A stretch of DNA of 50,329 bases. It comes from a virus. The stretch lies in the IMG/VR virus record IMGVR_UViG_3300031607_000005, positions 1 to 50,329 of that record. One strand, given 5' to 3'. Shown here in pieces: positions 44,412 to 50,264 of this stretch. Positions within the stretch are counted from its first letter, which is position 1; every line of letters begins with the position of its first letter. The notes below the pieces were generated by a model. The model did not search any database, was not told the origin of the DNA, and saw only the letters and a list, made by a program, of their open reading frames with translations. Made by a program: the position numbers and the translations under genes.

Positions 44412-44522
44412 ATGAGTAACAGGATAACAAGTGAACTACAGTATGACCTCGATAGAGGTTATCTGTCCAATGGAATGCAATACAACAACCAAGAGAACGT
44501 TCCCACAGGAGGGAGCTACTAA
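44412..44522 (+). CDS. 36-residue possible peptide
   Basis: ATG at 44412 to TAA at 44520-44522; begins MSNRITSELQYDLDRGYLSN and ends NVPTGGSY. The end is encoded by a dispersed-repeat copy, giving the same VPTGGS as in the adaptor protein. The next gene starts seven bases later. Real coding is uncertain. Confidence 0.35.
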   Translation: MSNRITSELQYDLDRGYLSNGMQYNNQENVPTGGSY

Positions 44523-44528
44523 ATAGAT

Positions 44529-44708
44529 ATGAATACATTCCAAAGATTAATTAAAGAAGAGATAAAGTGCGATATATGTGGTGGAGAAACCATGATCGGA
44601 CTATACGGTGGAGGCTGGGATAACGACCGACTAATATGCGGTGATAAGGACTGCCAAGCTGAGATAGAATTCCCAACAAGCACGGAACACGAAGAACCAA
44701 ACAACTAA
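44529..44708 (+). CDS. 59-residue zinc-ribbon protein
   Basis: ATG at 44529. MNTFQRLIKEEIKCDICGGE then GGGWDNDRLICGDKDCQAEI: a CxxC and a C-x4-C pair about 20 residues apart, one likely zinc site. Short acidic tail. Followed by a 160-base gap that holds only a 15-codon fragment (MKTITELQAWKAGSL, 44713) that may be a gene remnant. Confidence 0.55.
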   Translation: MNTFQRLIKEEIKCDICGGETMIGLYGGGWDNDRLICGDKDCQAEIEFPTSTEHEEPNN

Positions 44709-44869
44709 ATATATGAAAACAATAACAGAACTACAAGCATGGAAGGCTGGAAGTTTGTAAAAGATAAATAAAGATAAATGAAAATAGCAACAAATAAAAC
44801 TTGCATTAACTGGTAACCAACATAGAATGACCAATAAATAGACAACAACCCATATAAACAAATAACAAT

Positions 44870-45085
44870 ATGAAACAAAACTTAGAAGCAACAATATACG
44901 ATGAATATGAAAAACCAATACATGTCACTGGAGTTTTCATTAAAGGCATGGCAAGTAACAGTAGAGACTCACCAGATGATGAAGATGAACACTTCATTAC
45001 TGGAGCTACAGACCACAACGGCTACGATGCCGAGTTGACCGCAGAGCAAGAAGAAGATGCGATGAAGGAATTTTACACACACTAA
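44870..45085 (+). CDS. Small acidic protein, unknown function
   Basis: 71 residues: MKQNLEATIYDEYEKPIHVT, a beta start, then SRDSPDDEDEHFITGATDHN and a helical acidic end AEQEEDAMKEFYTH. Start context AATAACAATATG. Next gene three bases downstream. Family not recognised. Confidence 0.5.
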   Translation: MKQNLEATIYDEYEKPIHVTGVFIKGMASNSRDSPDDEDEHFITGATDHNGYDAELTAEQEEDAMKEFYTH

Positions 45086-45088
45086 ATC

Positions 45089-45622
45089 ATGAAACATACA
45101 ATAACAGCAGAATTACCAGAGTTGCCCGCAGCAGAGAAATGGATGAAGTGGGCAGAGAGAGAGTTAGGATCACCAAATAAGGGAGAAACTTATTTCTATG
45201 GCGGGGGTTGGATAAAGGCAACCGAGTATTTTTACCTCTCCGACTTCTACCCCACCACCCGCCAGATCCCGATGACCCACCAAGAGGTTTTCGAGGCTCA
45301 AGCCTACGAGGTAGGTGATACGGTCAAAGTGACTAGGATAGCTAAATCAGATGAAAATGACTGGGGGTTTTCATGGGTCTCTGAAATGGACGCTATGGTG
45401 GGTAATCTCTATGAGATAAAATCACGCCAAGAAGAATTAGGCTATGATCTAGGCGAATTCTACTTCCCCGCGTTCGTCTGCGAGAAGGTAGATCCAGCCA
45501 AGACAGAGCTAGAGGAAGAGTATAAAAAGCTAGAAAGACTTGAAGCGGAAGCTGATGAGGCACGCATATCTCTATCAATACAACTAGCAAAGGTTAAAGC
45601 ACTAAGAAAGGAAAACAAATAA
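45089..45622 (+). CDS. Hypothetical protein with C-terminal coiled coil
   Basis: 177 residues. N-terminal part with many aromatics (EKWMKWAERELGSPNKGETY, FYGGGWIKATEYFYLSDFYP), a middle beta domain, and a C-terminal coiled coil (TELEEEYKKLERLEAEADEA onward). Soluble. Unrecognised family, in a run of tightly spaced small genes. Confidence 0.55.
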   Translation: MKHTITAELPELPAAEKWMKWAERELGSPNKGETYFYGGGWIKATEYFYLSDFYPTTRQIPMTHQEVFEAQAYEVGDTVKVTRIAKSDENDWGFSWVSEMDAMVGNLYEIKSRQEELGYDLGEFYFPAFVCEKVDPAKTELEEEYKKLERLEAEADEARISLSIQLAKVKALRKENK

Positions 45623-45623
45623 T

Positions 45624-45788
45624 ATGGAAGACACAGAAAAAGCAGTAGAAGCGATAGAGCCAGTAATGGACAAGCACGGAAGACACCAAGCAATGCTGGA
45701 AAAGCATAAGCTAGAGAAGATCGAACGCAGGGAAGACCATATCCACCCTAATAGGAAGAAGAAGATCCCTGCCAACAGCCTAATTTAA
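45624..45788 (+). CDS. 54-residue charged protein
   Basis: ATG at 45624, TAA at 45786-45788. MEDTEKAVEAIEPVMDKHGR, HQAMLEKHKLEKIERREDHI, ending KKKIPANSLI: one long charged helix. Starts in an AAATAATATG context one base after the preceding gene's stop. Confidence 0.45.
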   Translation: MEDTEKAVEAIEPVMDKHGRHQAMLEKHKLEKIERREDHIHPNRKKKIPANSLI

Positions 45789-45809
45789 ACTAACCCAAAT
45801 AATAATACC

Positions 45810-46217
45810 ATGGAAGCACATATAAAAGTAGGTGGTAACACCACAATCAAAGTAACAGGAGAGACAGCAGTTGATCTAATCAAGGCAGTATCTCAATTCT
45901 CACAGCTACCTACGTCATGTGGTCATTGTGATAGCAAGGATCTGGCACTCAAACACAGGACAGCAGGTAACTCAAACGAGTATTCCTACCTCACCCTGCA
46001 TTGTAACGGGTGCGGAGCGGCGCTTGATATAGGTCAGCAGAAGACAGGCGGCGGGATATTCCCTACCTTCACACCGAAGGACGCTAACAAGAATCTGAAG
46101 GTGAACGTTAAAGGAGGGTTTTATAAATGGAAAGATCAACCTCAATCACAGTCTGGTAACTCAGCACCACAACAGCAGAGTCAGCCTGACTTGAATTCAG
46201 ACCCGCCACCATTTTAA
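45810..46217 (+). CDS. Zinc-ribbon protein with SSB-like C-terminal tip
   Basis: 135 residues. A beta start (HIKVGGNTTIKVTGETAVDL), a zinc knuckle pair TSCGHCDSKDLALKH and LHCNGCGAALDIG (about 25 residues apart), then a Lys-rich region and a Gln/Ser/Pro tail ending LNSDPPPF. The acidic-Pro-Phe tip resembles the DDDIPF end by which bacterial SSB recruits partners. Suggests a single-stranded-DNA-associated protein. Nuclease gene directly downstream; cassette array follows. Confidence 0.55.
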   Translation: MEAHIKVGGNTTIKVTGETAVDLIKAVSQFSQLPTSCGHCDSKDLALKHRTAGNSNEYSYLTLHCNGCGAALDIGQQKTGGGIFPTFTPKDANKNLKVNVKGGFYKWKDQPQSQSGNSAPQQQSQPDLNSDPPPF

Positions 46218-46226
46218 CCAACTAAC

Positions 46227-46637
46227 ATGAGCCTACGACCACACAAGAAACACGCAAGTTGCAACGGAAAAGGTTGCGATGAGTGTGGTCAACGGGGCTG
46301 GATGTTCCCAGAGAGGAAACCACGTAAGGCAATGAAGAAGGCTAAGACTAGAATCAAACCAAGGTCAGTCAAGATGACAGCCAAGATGAAGACATACAAC
46401 GTCCTACGTAAAGAGTTTCTTACTGATAACCCAGTCTGCCAATGCGTGATAGCAGGTAAGCGGTTGGAATGTTGCCAATATGAGGCTACAGACATCCACC
46501 ACAAGAAAGGTAATCTAGGCGAAATGCGGAACGATACTCGGTATTGGATGGCTCTATGCCGTCTCTGCCACTGCCATATCGAGAAAGAAAGAACGTGGGC
46601 GATGGAGCATGGGTTTTTAATCAGTAGAAACAAATAA
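46227..46637 (+). CDS. HNH endonuclease
   Basis: 136 residues. N-terminal zinc knuckles (CNGKGCDECGQRG), a basic linker (KPRKAMKKAKTRIKPRSVKM), then CQCVIAGKRLECCQYEATDI and HHKKGNLGEMRNDTRYWMAL leading to CRLCHCHIEKERTWAMEHGF. IHH, a mid-domain N, and CHxHIE fit an HNH fold with supporting zinc cysteines. Phage HNH enzymes cut DNA in recombination or packaging. Last gene before the cassette array. Confidence 0.7.
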   Translation: MSLRPHKKHASCNGKGCDECGQRGWMFPERKPRKAMKKAKTRIKPRSVKMTAKMKTYNVLRKEFLTDNPVCQCVIAGKRLECCQYEATDIHHKKGNLGEMRNDTRYWMALCRLCHCHIEKERTWAMEHGFLISRNK

Positions 46638-46641
46638 TATT

Positions 46642-46893
46642 ATGACAGAACCACAAGAAAACCTCGCTACTCCTGCGCCGATGAGGTCGAATACTGCGAT
46701 TTGTTCGCCTTTTGTGGTCGGTGATCCCGTTGACATCTCTCGCTGGAATCAAGCGACGAATAAAGGGAGCGGCATCGGTGACAAGGGTAAAGTAGTCAGG
46801 GTCTGGCGGGATAATTCCTCGTCTGGAATAATGATAAAAGTAAGAGGCAAAGGGACTGTAGAAATTGACTCTCAATGGGCATCCCACCTTTAG
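46642..46893 (+). CDS. Cassette 1 protein, unknown function
   Basis: 83 residues. The first 22 (ending RSNTAICS) lie before the core GTTCGCC at 46703 and are encoded by the leading half site; the cassette part begins at PFVVGDPVDISRWNQATNKG, with GDKGKVVRVWRDNSSSGIMI, an SH3/KOW-like small beta barrel. A GTG inside the cassette could be an alternative start. Stop TAG overlaps the R'' of site 1. Function unknown. Confidence 0.55.
   Translation: MTEPQENLATPAPMRSNTAICSPFVVGDPVDISRWNQATNKGSGIGDKGKVVRVWRDNSSSGIMIKVRGKGTVEIDSQWASHL
46685..46709 (+). other. Leading half site (right arm only)
   Basis: GGTCGAATACTGC, spacer GATTT, core GTTCGCC (46703-46709). Same right arm as site 5. No matching left arm is seen upstream in the nuclease gene, so it resembles an attI-like entry point or a decayed attC. 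Confidence 0.55.
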
Positions 46894-47018
46894 GCGAACG
46901 CCTAAGCATAACGCCGCAAAAACCAAACAACATGAATGAAACTATGAGTATTGAAAAAGAAGAAAGCCCCGCTAAACCCTCCGACGTGGTAGCGGTCGAT
47001 TACTGCGATTTGTTAGCC
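46893..47018 (+). other. attC-like site 1
   Basis: R'' GGCGAAC (46893-46899), L'' AGCATAACGCCGC (46905-46917), L' GCGGTCGATTACTGC (46992-47006), core GTTAGCC (47012-47018). Arms pair with extrahelical G, T and A. R'' matches the start of cassette 1 (GTTCGCC). The 74-base loop holds the ATG used by cassette 2. Confidence 0.75.
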
Positions 47019-47273
47019 CTTGGAAAGGGTGAAGGTTTGACGCAAGCAGACCAAGCTAGATCTCTCAATTTAAAGGTAGGTAATACTATAATGGGAAGGG
47101 AATCGGATGATAATAGGTGGCATGATGTTAAACTAAGAGTCATGTGGATAGGCGAAAAGGTGGTTGTTTATTCTAGGATGTGGAGAAATAACCATGATCC
47201 AGATAAGTGGTATGATGAAGGTGAAACGGCTAATTTCTGTTTATGTGATAGATTATGGTATCTTTTATGCTAA
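46932..47273 (+). CDS. Cassette 2 protein, unknown function
   Basis: 113 residues from ATG 46932 in the loop of site 1. The first 27 residues (MNETMSIEKEE to VAVDYCDL) are encoded by the site; the cassette proper starts LALGKGEGLTQADQARSLNL. Core region LKVGNTIMGRESDDNRWHDV and KLRVMWIGEKVVVYSRMW with DEGETANFCLCDRLW resembles small phage proteins that I cannot name. Stop TAA is inside R'' TGCTAAC of site 2. Confidence 0.6.
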   Translation: MNETMSIEKEESPAKPSDVVAVDYCDLLALGKGEGLTQADQARSLNLKVGNTIMGRESDDNRWHDVKLRVMWIGEKVVVYSRMWRNNHDPDKWYDEGETANFCLCDRLWYLLC

Positions 47274-47333
47274 CGCTGAAGACATACACGAAGAGAGGAA
47301 CGAACGGAGTTGATATGCTCTGATTTGTTCTAC
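47268..47333 (+). other. attC-like site 2
   Basis: R'' TGCTAAC (47268-47274), L'' AGACATACA, L' TGATATGCTCT (47311-47321), spacer GATTT, core GTTCTAC (47327-47333). Arms pair as AGA-(G)-CATA-(T)-CA. Only 66 bases and no ATG in the loop; R'' matches six bases of the cassette 2 core GTTAGC. Confidence 0.7.
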
Positions 47334-47354
47334 GCCGACAACACTGAAAAATTT

Positions 47355-47564
47355 ATGAACTGGAAACAATACAAACGTAAAGGGCTGTCAGAAATGAGAG
47401 CATACGAAATCGGTGAGGACGTATCGCACGTCAGCATCAGCGACGAAGATCGCAAGAACGGGTCGCCAAAAGTAGGTGACATGATCGCACGCAATCCGAA
47501 AAACCAAGCTGACCAATGGCTAGTCGCTCGCAAATACTTCGAGGATAACCTAGAGCCAGCGTAG
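47355..47564 (+). CDS. Cassette 3 protein, unknown function
   Basis: 69 residues from MNWKQYKRKGLSEMRAYEIG (47355), wholly inside the cassette. A TTG at 47310 would extend it back into site 2 but has no support. Continues ISDEDRKNGSPKVGDMIARN, PKNQADQWLVARKYFEDNLE. The phrase GSPKVGDMIARNPKNxxDQWLVA is a pattern I have seen in small phage proteins of unknown function. Stop lies in R'' GTAGAAC. Confidence 0.6.
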   Translation: MNWKQYKRKGLSEMRAYEIGEDVSHVSISDEDRKNGSPKVGDMIARNPKNQADQWLVARKYFEDNLEPA

Positions 47565-47651
47565 AACGTATTAGGATAGATACCACTGACTAACGACACA
47601 GAAAACAAAATTGACTCGGATCAGTGGTTATCTACTCCTGCTTGATATGCC
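47561..47651 (+). other. attC-like site 3
   Basis: R'' GTAGAAC (47561-47567), L'' GGATAGATACCACTGA (47574-47589), L' TCAGTGGTTATCTACTCC (47621-47638), spacer TGCTT, core GATATGC (47644-47650). All 16 L'' bases pair with two extrahelical bases (G, A). R'' matches the cassette 3 start GTTCTAC. Core is GAT instead of GTT. Confidence 0.8.
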
Positions 47652-47670
47652 CAGATAAACCAGAAAACTT

Positions 47671-47934
47671 ATGAAAACGATATATAAATACGAGATACCA
47701 GCAAACAGAGATCCTATCAGGATGCCTATAAATTCTAAAATACTCACAGTGAAGTATCAAGGCGAGAAAATATGCGTGTGGGCTGAGGTAGATAAGAATG
47801 AAGAAATGTATGAAAGGTCTTTTGATGTGTTCGGGACAGGTCACGATATGAATGACAGCCCAGTGTGGAATAGAGAATATTTAGGAACGGTGTTCATGGC
47901 TGATCTCGTCTTCCATGTGTATGAGACTTTTTAG
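47671..47934 (+). CDS. Cassette 4: conserved phage protein of KYEIP...WAEVD...GTGHD type
   Basis: 87 residues: MKTIYKYEIPANRDPIRMPI, NSKILTVKYQGEKICVWAEV, DKNEEMYERSFDVFGTGHDM, ending FMADLVFHVYETF. This IYKYxL...IxMPxxxxIL...GTGH...FHVYE pattern is a widespread small phage/plasmid family of unknown function. Start codon is inside the cassette, 27 bases after the core. Stop TAG gives the first base of R'' GGTATATC. Confidence 0.7.
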   Translation: MKTIYKYEIPANRDPIRMPINSKILTVKYQGEKICVWAEVDKNEEMYERSFDVFGTGHDMNDSPVWNREYLGTVFMADLVFHVYETF

Positions 47935-48055
47935 GTATATCGTATAAGCATAACGCCGCATCGAGTGGCATAGAATAGAAAAAAATATGGGAAATAAAGA
48001 AGAAATTAAAACAGGCGAACACGCCGTAGCGGTCGATTACTGCGATTTGTTAGAT
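47934..48055 (+). other. attC-like site 4
   Basis: R'' GGTATATC (47934-47941), L'' AGCATAACGCCGC (47947-47959), L' GCGGTCGATTACTGC (48029-48043), spacer GATTT, core GTTAGAT (48049-48055, the one canonical GTTRRRY). R'' pairs with the cassette 4 start GATATGCC with one wobble. Loop carries the ATG of cassette 5. Inner arms identical to site 1. Confidence 0.75.
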
Positions 48056-48262
48056 TGTCCTTTTTGCGGAAAGGTTGAGTCAGAAGATTACGACTTCCCT
48101 GCTACCATTTATAATGGGTTTGATGAATTCACAGATAAATATGAGCGTGGTAATCCGCCTTACTATATACAATGTGAGCATTGCTTGGGCAGAGGTCCCA
48201 CGGCTGACAACCCTGTAGATGCTTCAAAATGGTGGAATGACCGCAAGACCTGTAAATCTTAA
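47987..48262 (+). CDS. Cassette 5: Lar-like zinc-ribbon protein (possible restriction alleviation)
   Basis: 91 residues. Residues 1-21 (MGNKEEIKTGEHAVAVDYCD) come from the loop of site 4; the cassette starts at LLDCPFCGKVESEDYDFPAT. CPFCG, then YYIQCEHCLGRGPTADNP and ASKWWNDR: the CPFCG...VxCxxCGxxGP...AxxxWN layout of Lar and related phage zinc ribbons. Lar modulates type I restriction/modification in Rac prophage. No ATG lies between the core and CPFCG, so the site-encoded start is needed. Stop precedes R'' ATCTAAC. Confidence 0.65.
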   Translation: MGNKEEIKTGEHAVAVDYCDLLDCPFCGKVESEDYDFPATIYNGFDEFTDKYERGNPPYYIQCEHCLGRGPTADNPVDASKWWNDRKTCKS

Positions 48263-48388
48263 TCTAACGTCTCAGCATACCGCCGAAAGAAACCAATCAA
48301 CTAAACTACACAAAAACATGATAGAACCACGAGATACACAGCCAAAAATTAACGCGCCGATGAGGTCGAATACTGCAATTTGTTCGCC
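48262..48388 (+). other. attC-like site 5
   Basis: R'' ATCTAAC (48262-48268), L'' GCATACCGCC (48275-48284), L' GGTCGAATACTGC (48364-48376), spacer AATTT, core GTTCGCC (48382-48388). R'' exactly matches the cassette 5 start GTTAGAT. Loop carries the ATG of cassette 6. Confidence 0.75.
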
Positions 48389-48611
48389 TGATTTAAGGTG
48401 GAGATTCCCTCGATTCATCAAGCTTAGAAAACCTTGTGAGTGCAGGCTCTGCGGTGAAATAATGCCTATAGGAGAAGCCGTTTGTAAATGGGTTACTTTC
48501 GATGATAGCCCTCAAACATGGAGATCTCACCCAGTATGCTATGATAAAACGCTAACAGATCGCTGGGACTCATGCGATTGGGAGAGTCACGCGCCTGGTG
48601 ATGATTTTTAG
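48318..48611 (+). CDS. Cassette 6: small zinc-binding protein
   Basis: 97 residues from ATG 48318 in the loop of site 5; the first 22 residues (MIEPRDTQPKINAPMRSNTA plus IC) are site-encoded. The cassette part has FIKLRKPCECRLCGEIMPIG then WRSHPVCYDKTLTDRWDSCD: a CxC/CxxC knuckle and an HxxC pair, a treble-clef-like zinc site common in phage proteins. No ATG between the core and the first cysteines. Function unknown. Confidence 0.6.
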   Translation: MIEPRDTQPKINAPMRSNTAICSPDLRWRFPRFIKLRKPCECRLCGEIMPIGEAVCKWVTFDDSPQTWRSHPVCYDKTLTDRWDSCDWESHAPGDDF

Positions 48612-48666
48612 GCGAACGCCGTAAGATAGATACGCCGTAGGCGTTATCTACTCTGATTTGTTCGTT
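48611..48666 (+). other. attC-like site 6 (most compact)
   Basis: R'' GGCGAAC (48611-48617), L'' AGATAGATACGCC (48624-48636), three-base loop GTA, L' GGCGTTATCTACTCT (48640-48654), spacer GATTT, core GTTCGTT (48660-48666). 13 pairs with extrahelical G and A. 56 bases: the size and shape of a classical attC. Confidence 0.85.
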
Positions 48667-48743
48667 TTGGATTTAATTTGAGAAAAGTGAAGAAACATTG
48701 AAATAGTGCTAGACATAAATCAAATCAAGTGCATAATAAGGAC

Positions 48744-48998
48744 ATGGAAATTCAAAACGTCATCAACTCAAAAGGCATTAATTCACTGGTCCTCATTAAG
48801 AACCCAGCAGGCGCATGGAATTTTGTGGGGAAAGTCCCCACTGAACTAGCTTATGTAAATGCAACACCTGAACAGATTAAAGCCGCCCAGTTTGGCGGAA
48901 GATTTGGACCGAAAACTAGAGTGTTTAAGACTAAGAACGAAGCAGTTTTATTCGCTTTTAAACACGATCAAATGATTAGCCAGATCGTAGGAGTGTAA
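48744..48998 (+). CDS. Cassette 7, gene 1: small protein, unknown function
   Basis: 84 residues from MEIQNVINSKGINSLVLIKN (48744; an ATG 15 bases earlier is also in frame). AAGGAC six bases upstream is Shine-Dalgarno-like, unlike the rest of the phage. Continues GAWNFVGKVPTELAYVNATP and RVFKTKNEAVLFAFKHDQ. Stop overlaps the next start (TAATG). The pair in one cassette could be a toxin-antitoxin-like unit; unproven. Confidence 0.55.
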   Translation: MEIQNVINSKGINSLVLIKNPAGAWNFVGKVPTELAYVNATPEQIKAAQFGGRFGPKTRVFKTKNEAVLFAFKHDQMISQIVGV

Positions 48999-49243
48999 TG
49001 GAATACTTAACAATATATGAAATGATAGATCAGGCAAATGCTAGAATTAAGCAACTAGGAGGCGTTGAAATGAGAGGCGGTAAACGCAAAGGAGCGGGGC
49101 GAAAGCCTCGCGAGACCGCACGCAAGCAAGTCAATCTACGCCTTGAACCCGAGATGAAGGATAAACTAGATCGGATCTGCGAAGCGGAGGAAATTAGCCA
49201 AACCGAGATAGTCACACGCTGGGTTGACGCTCATGAGCTTTAA
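48998..49243 (+). CDS. Cassette 7, gene 2: ribbon-helix-helix-like DNA-binding protein
   Basis: 81 residues. A linker MRGGKRKGAGRKPRETARKQ (typical basic lead-in of phage/plasmid regulators) is followed by VNLRLEPEMKDKLDRICEAE, EISQTEIVTRWVDAHEL: one strand and two helices as in ribbon-helix-helix folds. AGGAG lies seven bases before the ATG. Likely a small repressor of its own cassette. Stop TAA overlaps R'' AACGAAC of site 7. Confidence 0.6.
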   Translation: MEYLTIYEMIDQANARIKQLGGVEMRGGKRKGAGRKPRETARKQVNLRLEPEMKDKLDRICEAEEISQTEIVTRWVDAHEL

Positions 49244-49375
49244 ACGAACGCCCTTAGCATAGCCACCGCTGACACAAAAACATATGAATAAAACCAATAC
49301 ACTACTAGAGCCTAACGACTCCAAAACCCCGCCAGACCTCAGCCGTCAGCGGTTGGATACTGCGTGTTGTTCTCC
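49243..49375 (+). other. attC-like site 7
   Basis: R'' AACGAAC (49243-49249), L'' GCATAGCCACCGCTGAC (49257-49273), L' GTCAGCGGTTGGATACTGC (49345-49363), spacer GTGTT, core GTTCTCC (49369-49375). Sixteen pairs, one mismatch, two extrahelical bases. R'' exactly matches the cassette 7 start GTTCGTT. Loop carries the ATG used by the methyltransferase. Confidence 0.8.
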
Positions 49376-50141
49376 TTTTTTGGAGGGAGTGCAACTAATG
49401 AAAGGCGATTGCCTAGAAAAAATGAAGGAAATTCCAGATGGATCAGTTGACATGATTCTGACAGATCCGCCTTACGGGACGACCGCTTGCAAGTGGGATT
49501 CGATTATACCACTAGACGCAATGTGGAAGCAACTGAAGCGAATTATCAAGCCTAATGGTGCGATTGTGATGACCGCAAGCCAACCGTTCACCTCAACCTT
49601 GATTTCTAGCAATATGAAAATGTTCAGGCAATCCCAAGTCTGGGATAAGAAGATGCCAACGGGGCACTTGAATGCTAAAAAGAAAATCCTTAGTAGGCAT
49701 GAAGATATTGTAATGTTTTCGGATTCAAAGTTTGGGCACTTCACATACAACCCGCAGAAAACAAAAGGGAAACTCCGCAATAAAACACCCAAAAGGAAGG
49801 CGGATGACTATGAGGGCAGGGTGTATGGTAAAGTGAAACACGGTGGAGACAACTTCAACGCTGATTATTATCCCACCTCGATTCTCGAATTGAGCAACGC
49901 CAACCAAAGAGGCAAAGTCCACCCCACCCAAAAACCTGTTGCCCTCATGGAATACCTGATTAAAACCTACACCAACGAAGGCGAAACCGTCCTTGATTTC
50001 ACGATGGGGAGTGGGACAACTGGCGTTGCTTGTGTTAATACGGGTAGAAATTTCATAGGCATTGAACTCGATGAAGACTATTTCCATATAGCATGTAAAC
50101 GGATAGAACGTGAGACCAGCCAAGCGACTTTGAACCTTTAG
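49284..50141 (+). CDS. Cassette 8: DNA methyltransferase (beta-class N6A/N4C)
   Basis: 285 residues from ATG 49284. Residues 1-29 (MNKTNTLLEPN to DTACC) are encoded by site 7. The enzyme proper starts VQLMKGDCLEKMKEIPDGSV; an ATG at 49398 with GGAGG upstream is a plausible cassette-internal start (247 residues). Motif IV DPPYG at 61-65, a target region, then HPTQKPVALMEYL and SAM-binding motif I LDFTMGSGTTG at about 238: DPPY-first order fits beta-class enzymes. Probably protects phage DNA or modifies host sites. No cognate nuclease nearby. Confidence 0.85.
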   Translation: MNKTNTLLEPNDSKTPPDLSRQRLDTACCSPFLEGVQLMKGDCLEKMKEIPDGSVDMILTDPPYGTTACKWDSIIPLDAMWKQLKRIIKPNGAIVMTASQPFTSTLISSNMKMFRQSQVWDKKMPTGHLNAKKKILSRHEDIVMFSDSKFGHFTYNPQKTKGKLRNKTPKRKADDYEGRVYGKVKHGGDNFNADYYPTSILELSNANQRGKVHPTQKPVALMEYLIKTYTNEGETVLDFTMGSGTTGVACVNTGRNFIGIELDEDYFHIACKRIERETSQATLNL

Positions 50142-50253
50142 GAGAACGTCTAAGGATAGCCACCACCGACAGACTCAACCGAAACAAACAATAACCAAAC
50201 AACCAAGCAGGACTGCCACGCCATAGGTGGTTGGCTACTCCTGCTTGATATAC
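50141..50253 (+). other. attC-like site 8
   Basis: R'' GGAGAAC (50141-50147), L'' GGATAGCCACCACC (50154-50167), L' GGTGGTTGGCTACTCC (50226-50241), spacer TGCTT, core GATATAC (50247-50253). Fourteen pairs, extrahelical G and A. R'' exactly matches the cassette 8 start GTTCTCC. GAT core like site 3. Confidence 0.8.
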
Positions 50254-50264
50254 TAACTAACAAT

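Noticed and set aside
44713-44815. Two tiny frames (15 and 12 codons) after the 59-residue gene
   Set aside because: Too short to support; perhaps remnants of a gene, so only mentioned in the neighbouring entry.
46588-46637. Left arm of the leading half site within the HNH gene end
   Set aside because: AAAGAACGTGGG looks a little like R'' plus spacer, but no paired inner arm follows and no cassette starts with GTTCTTT.
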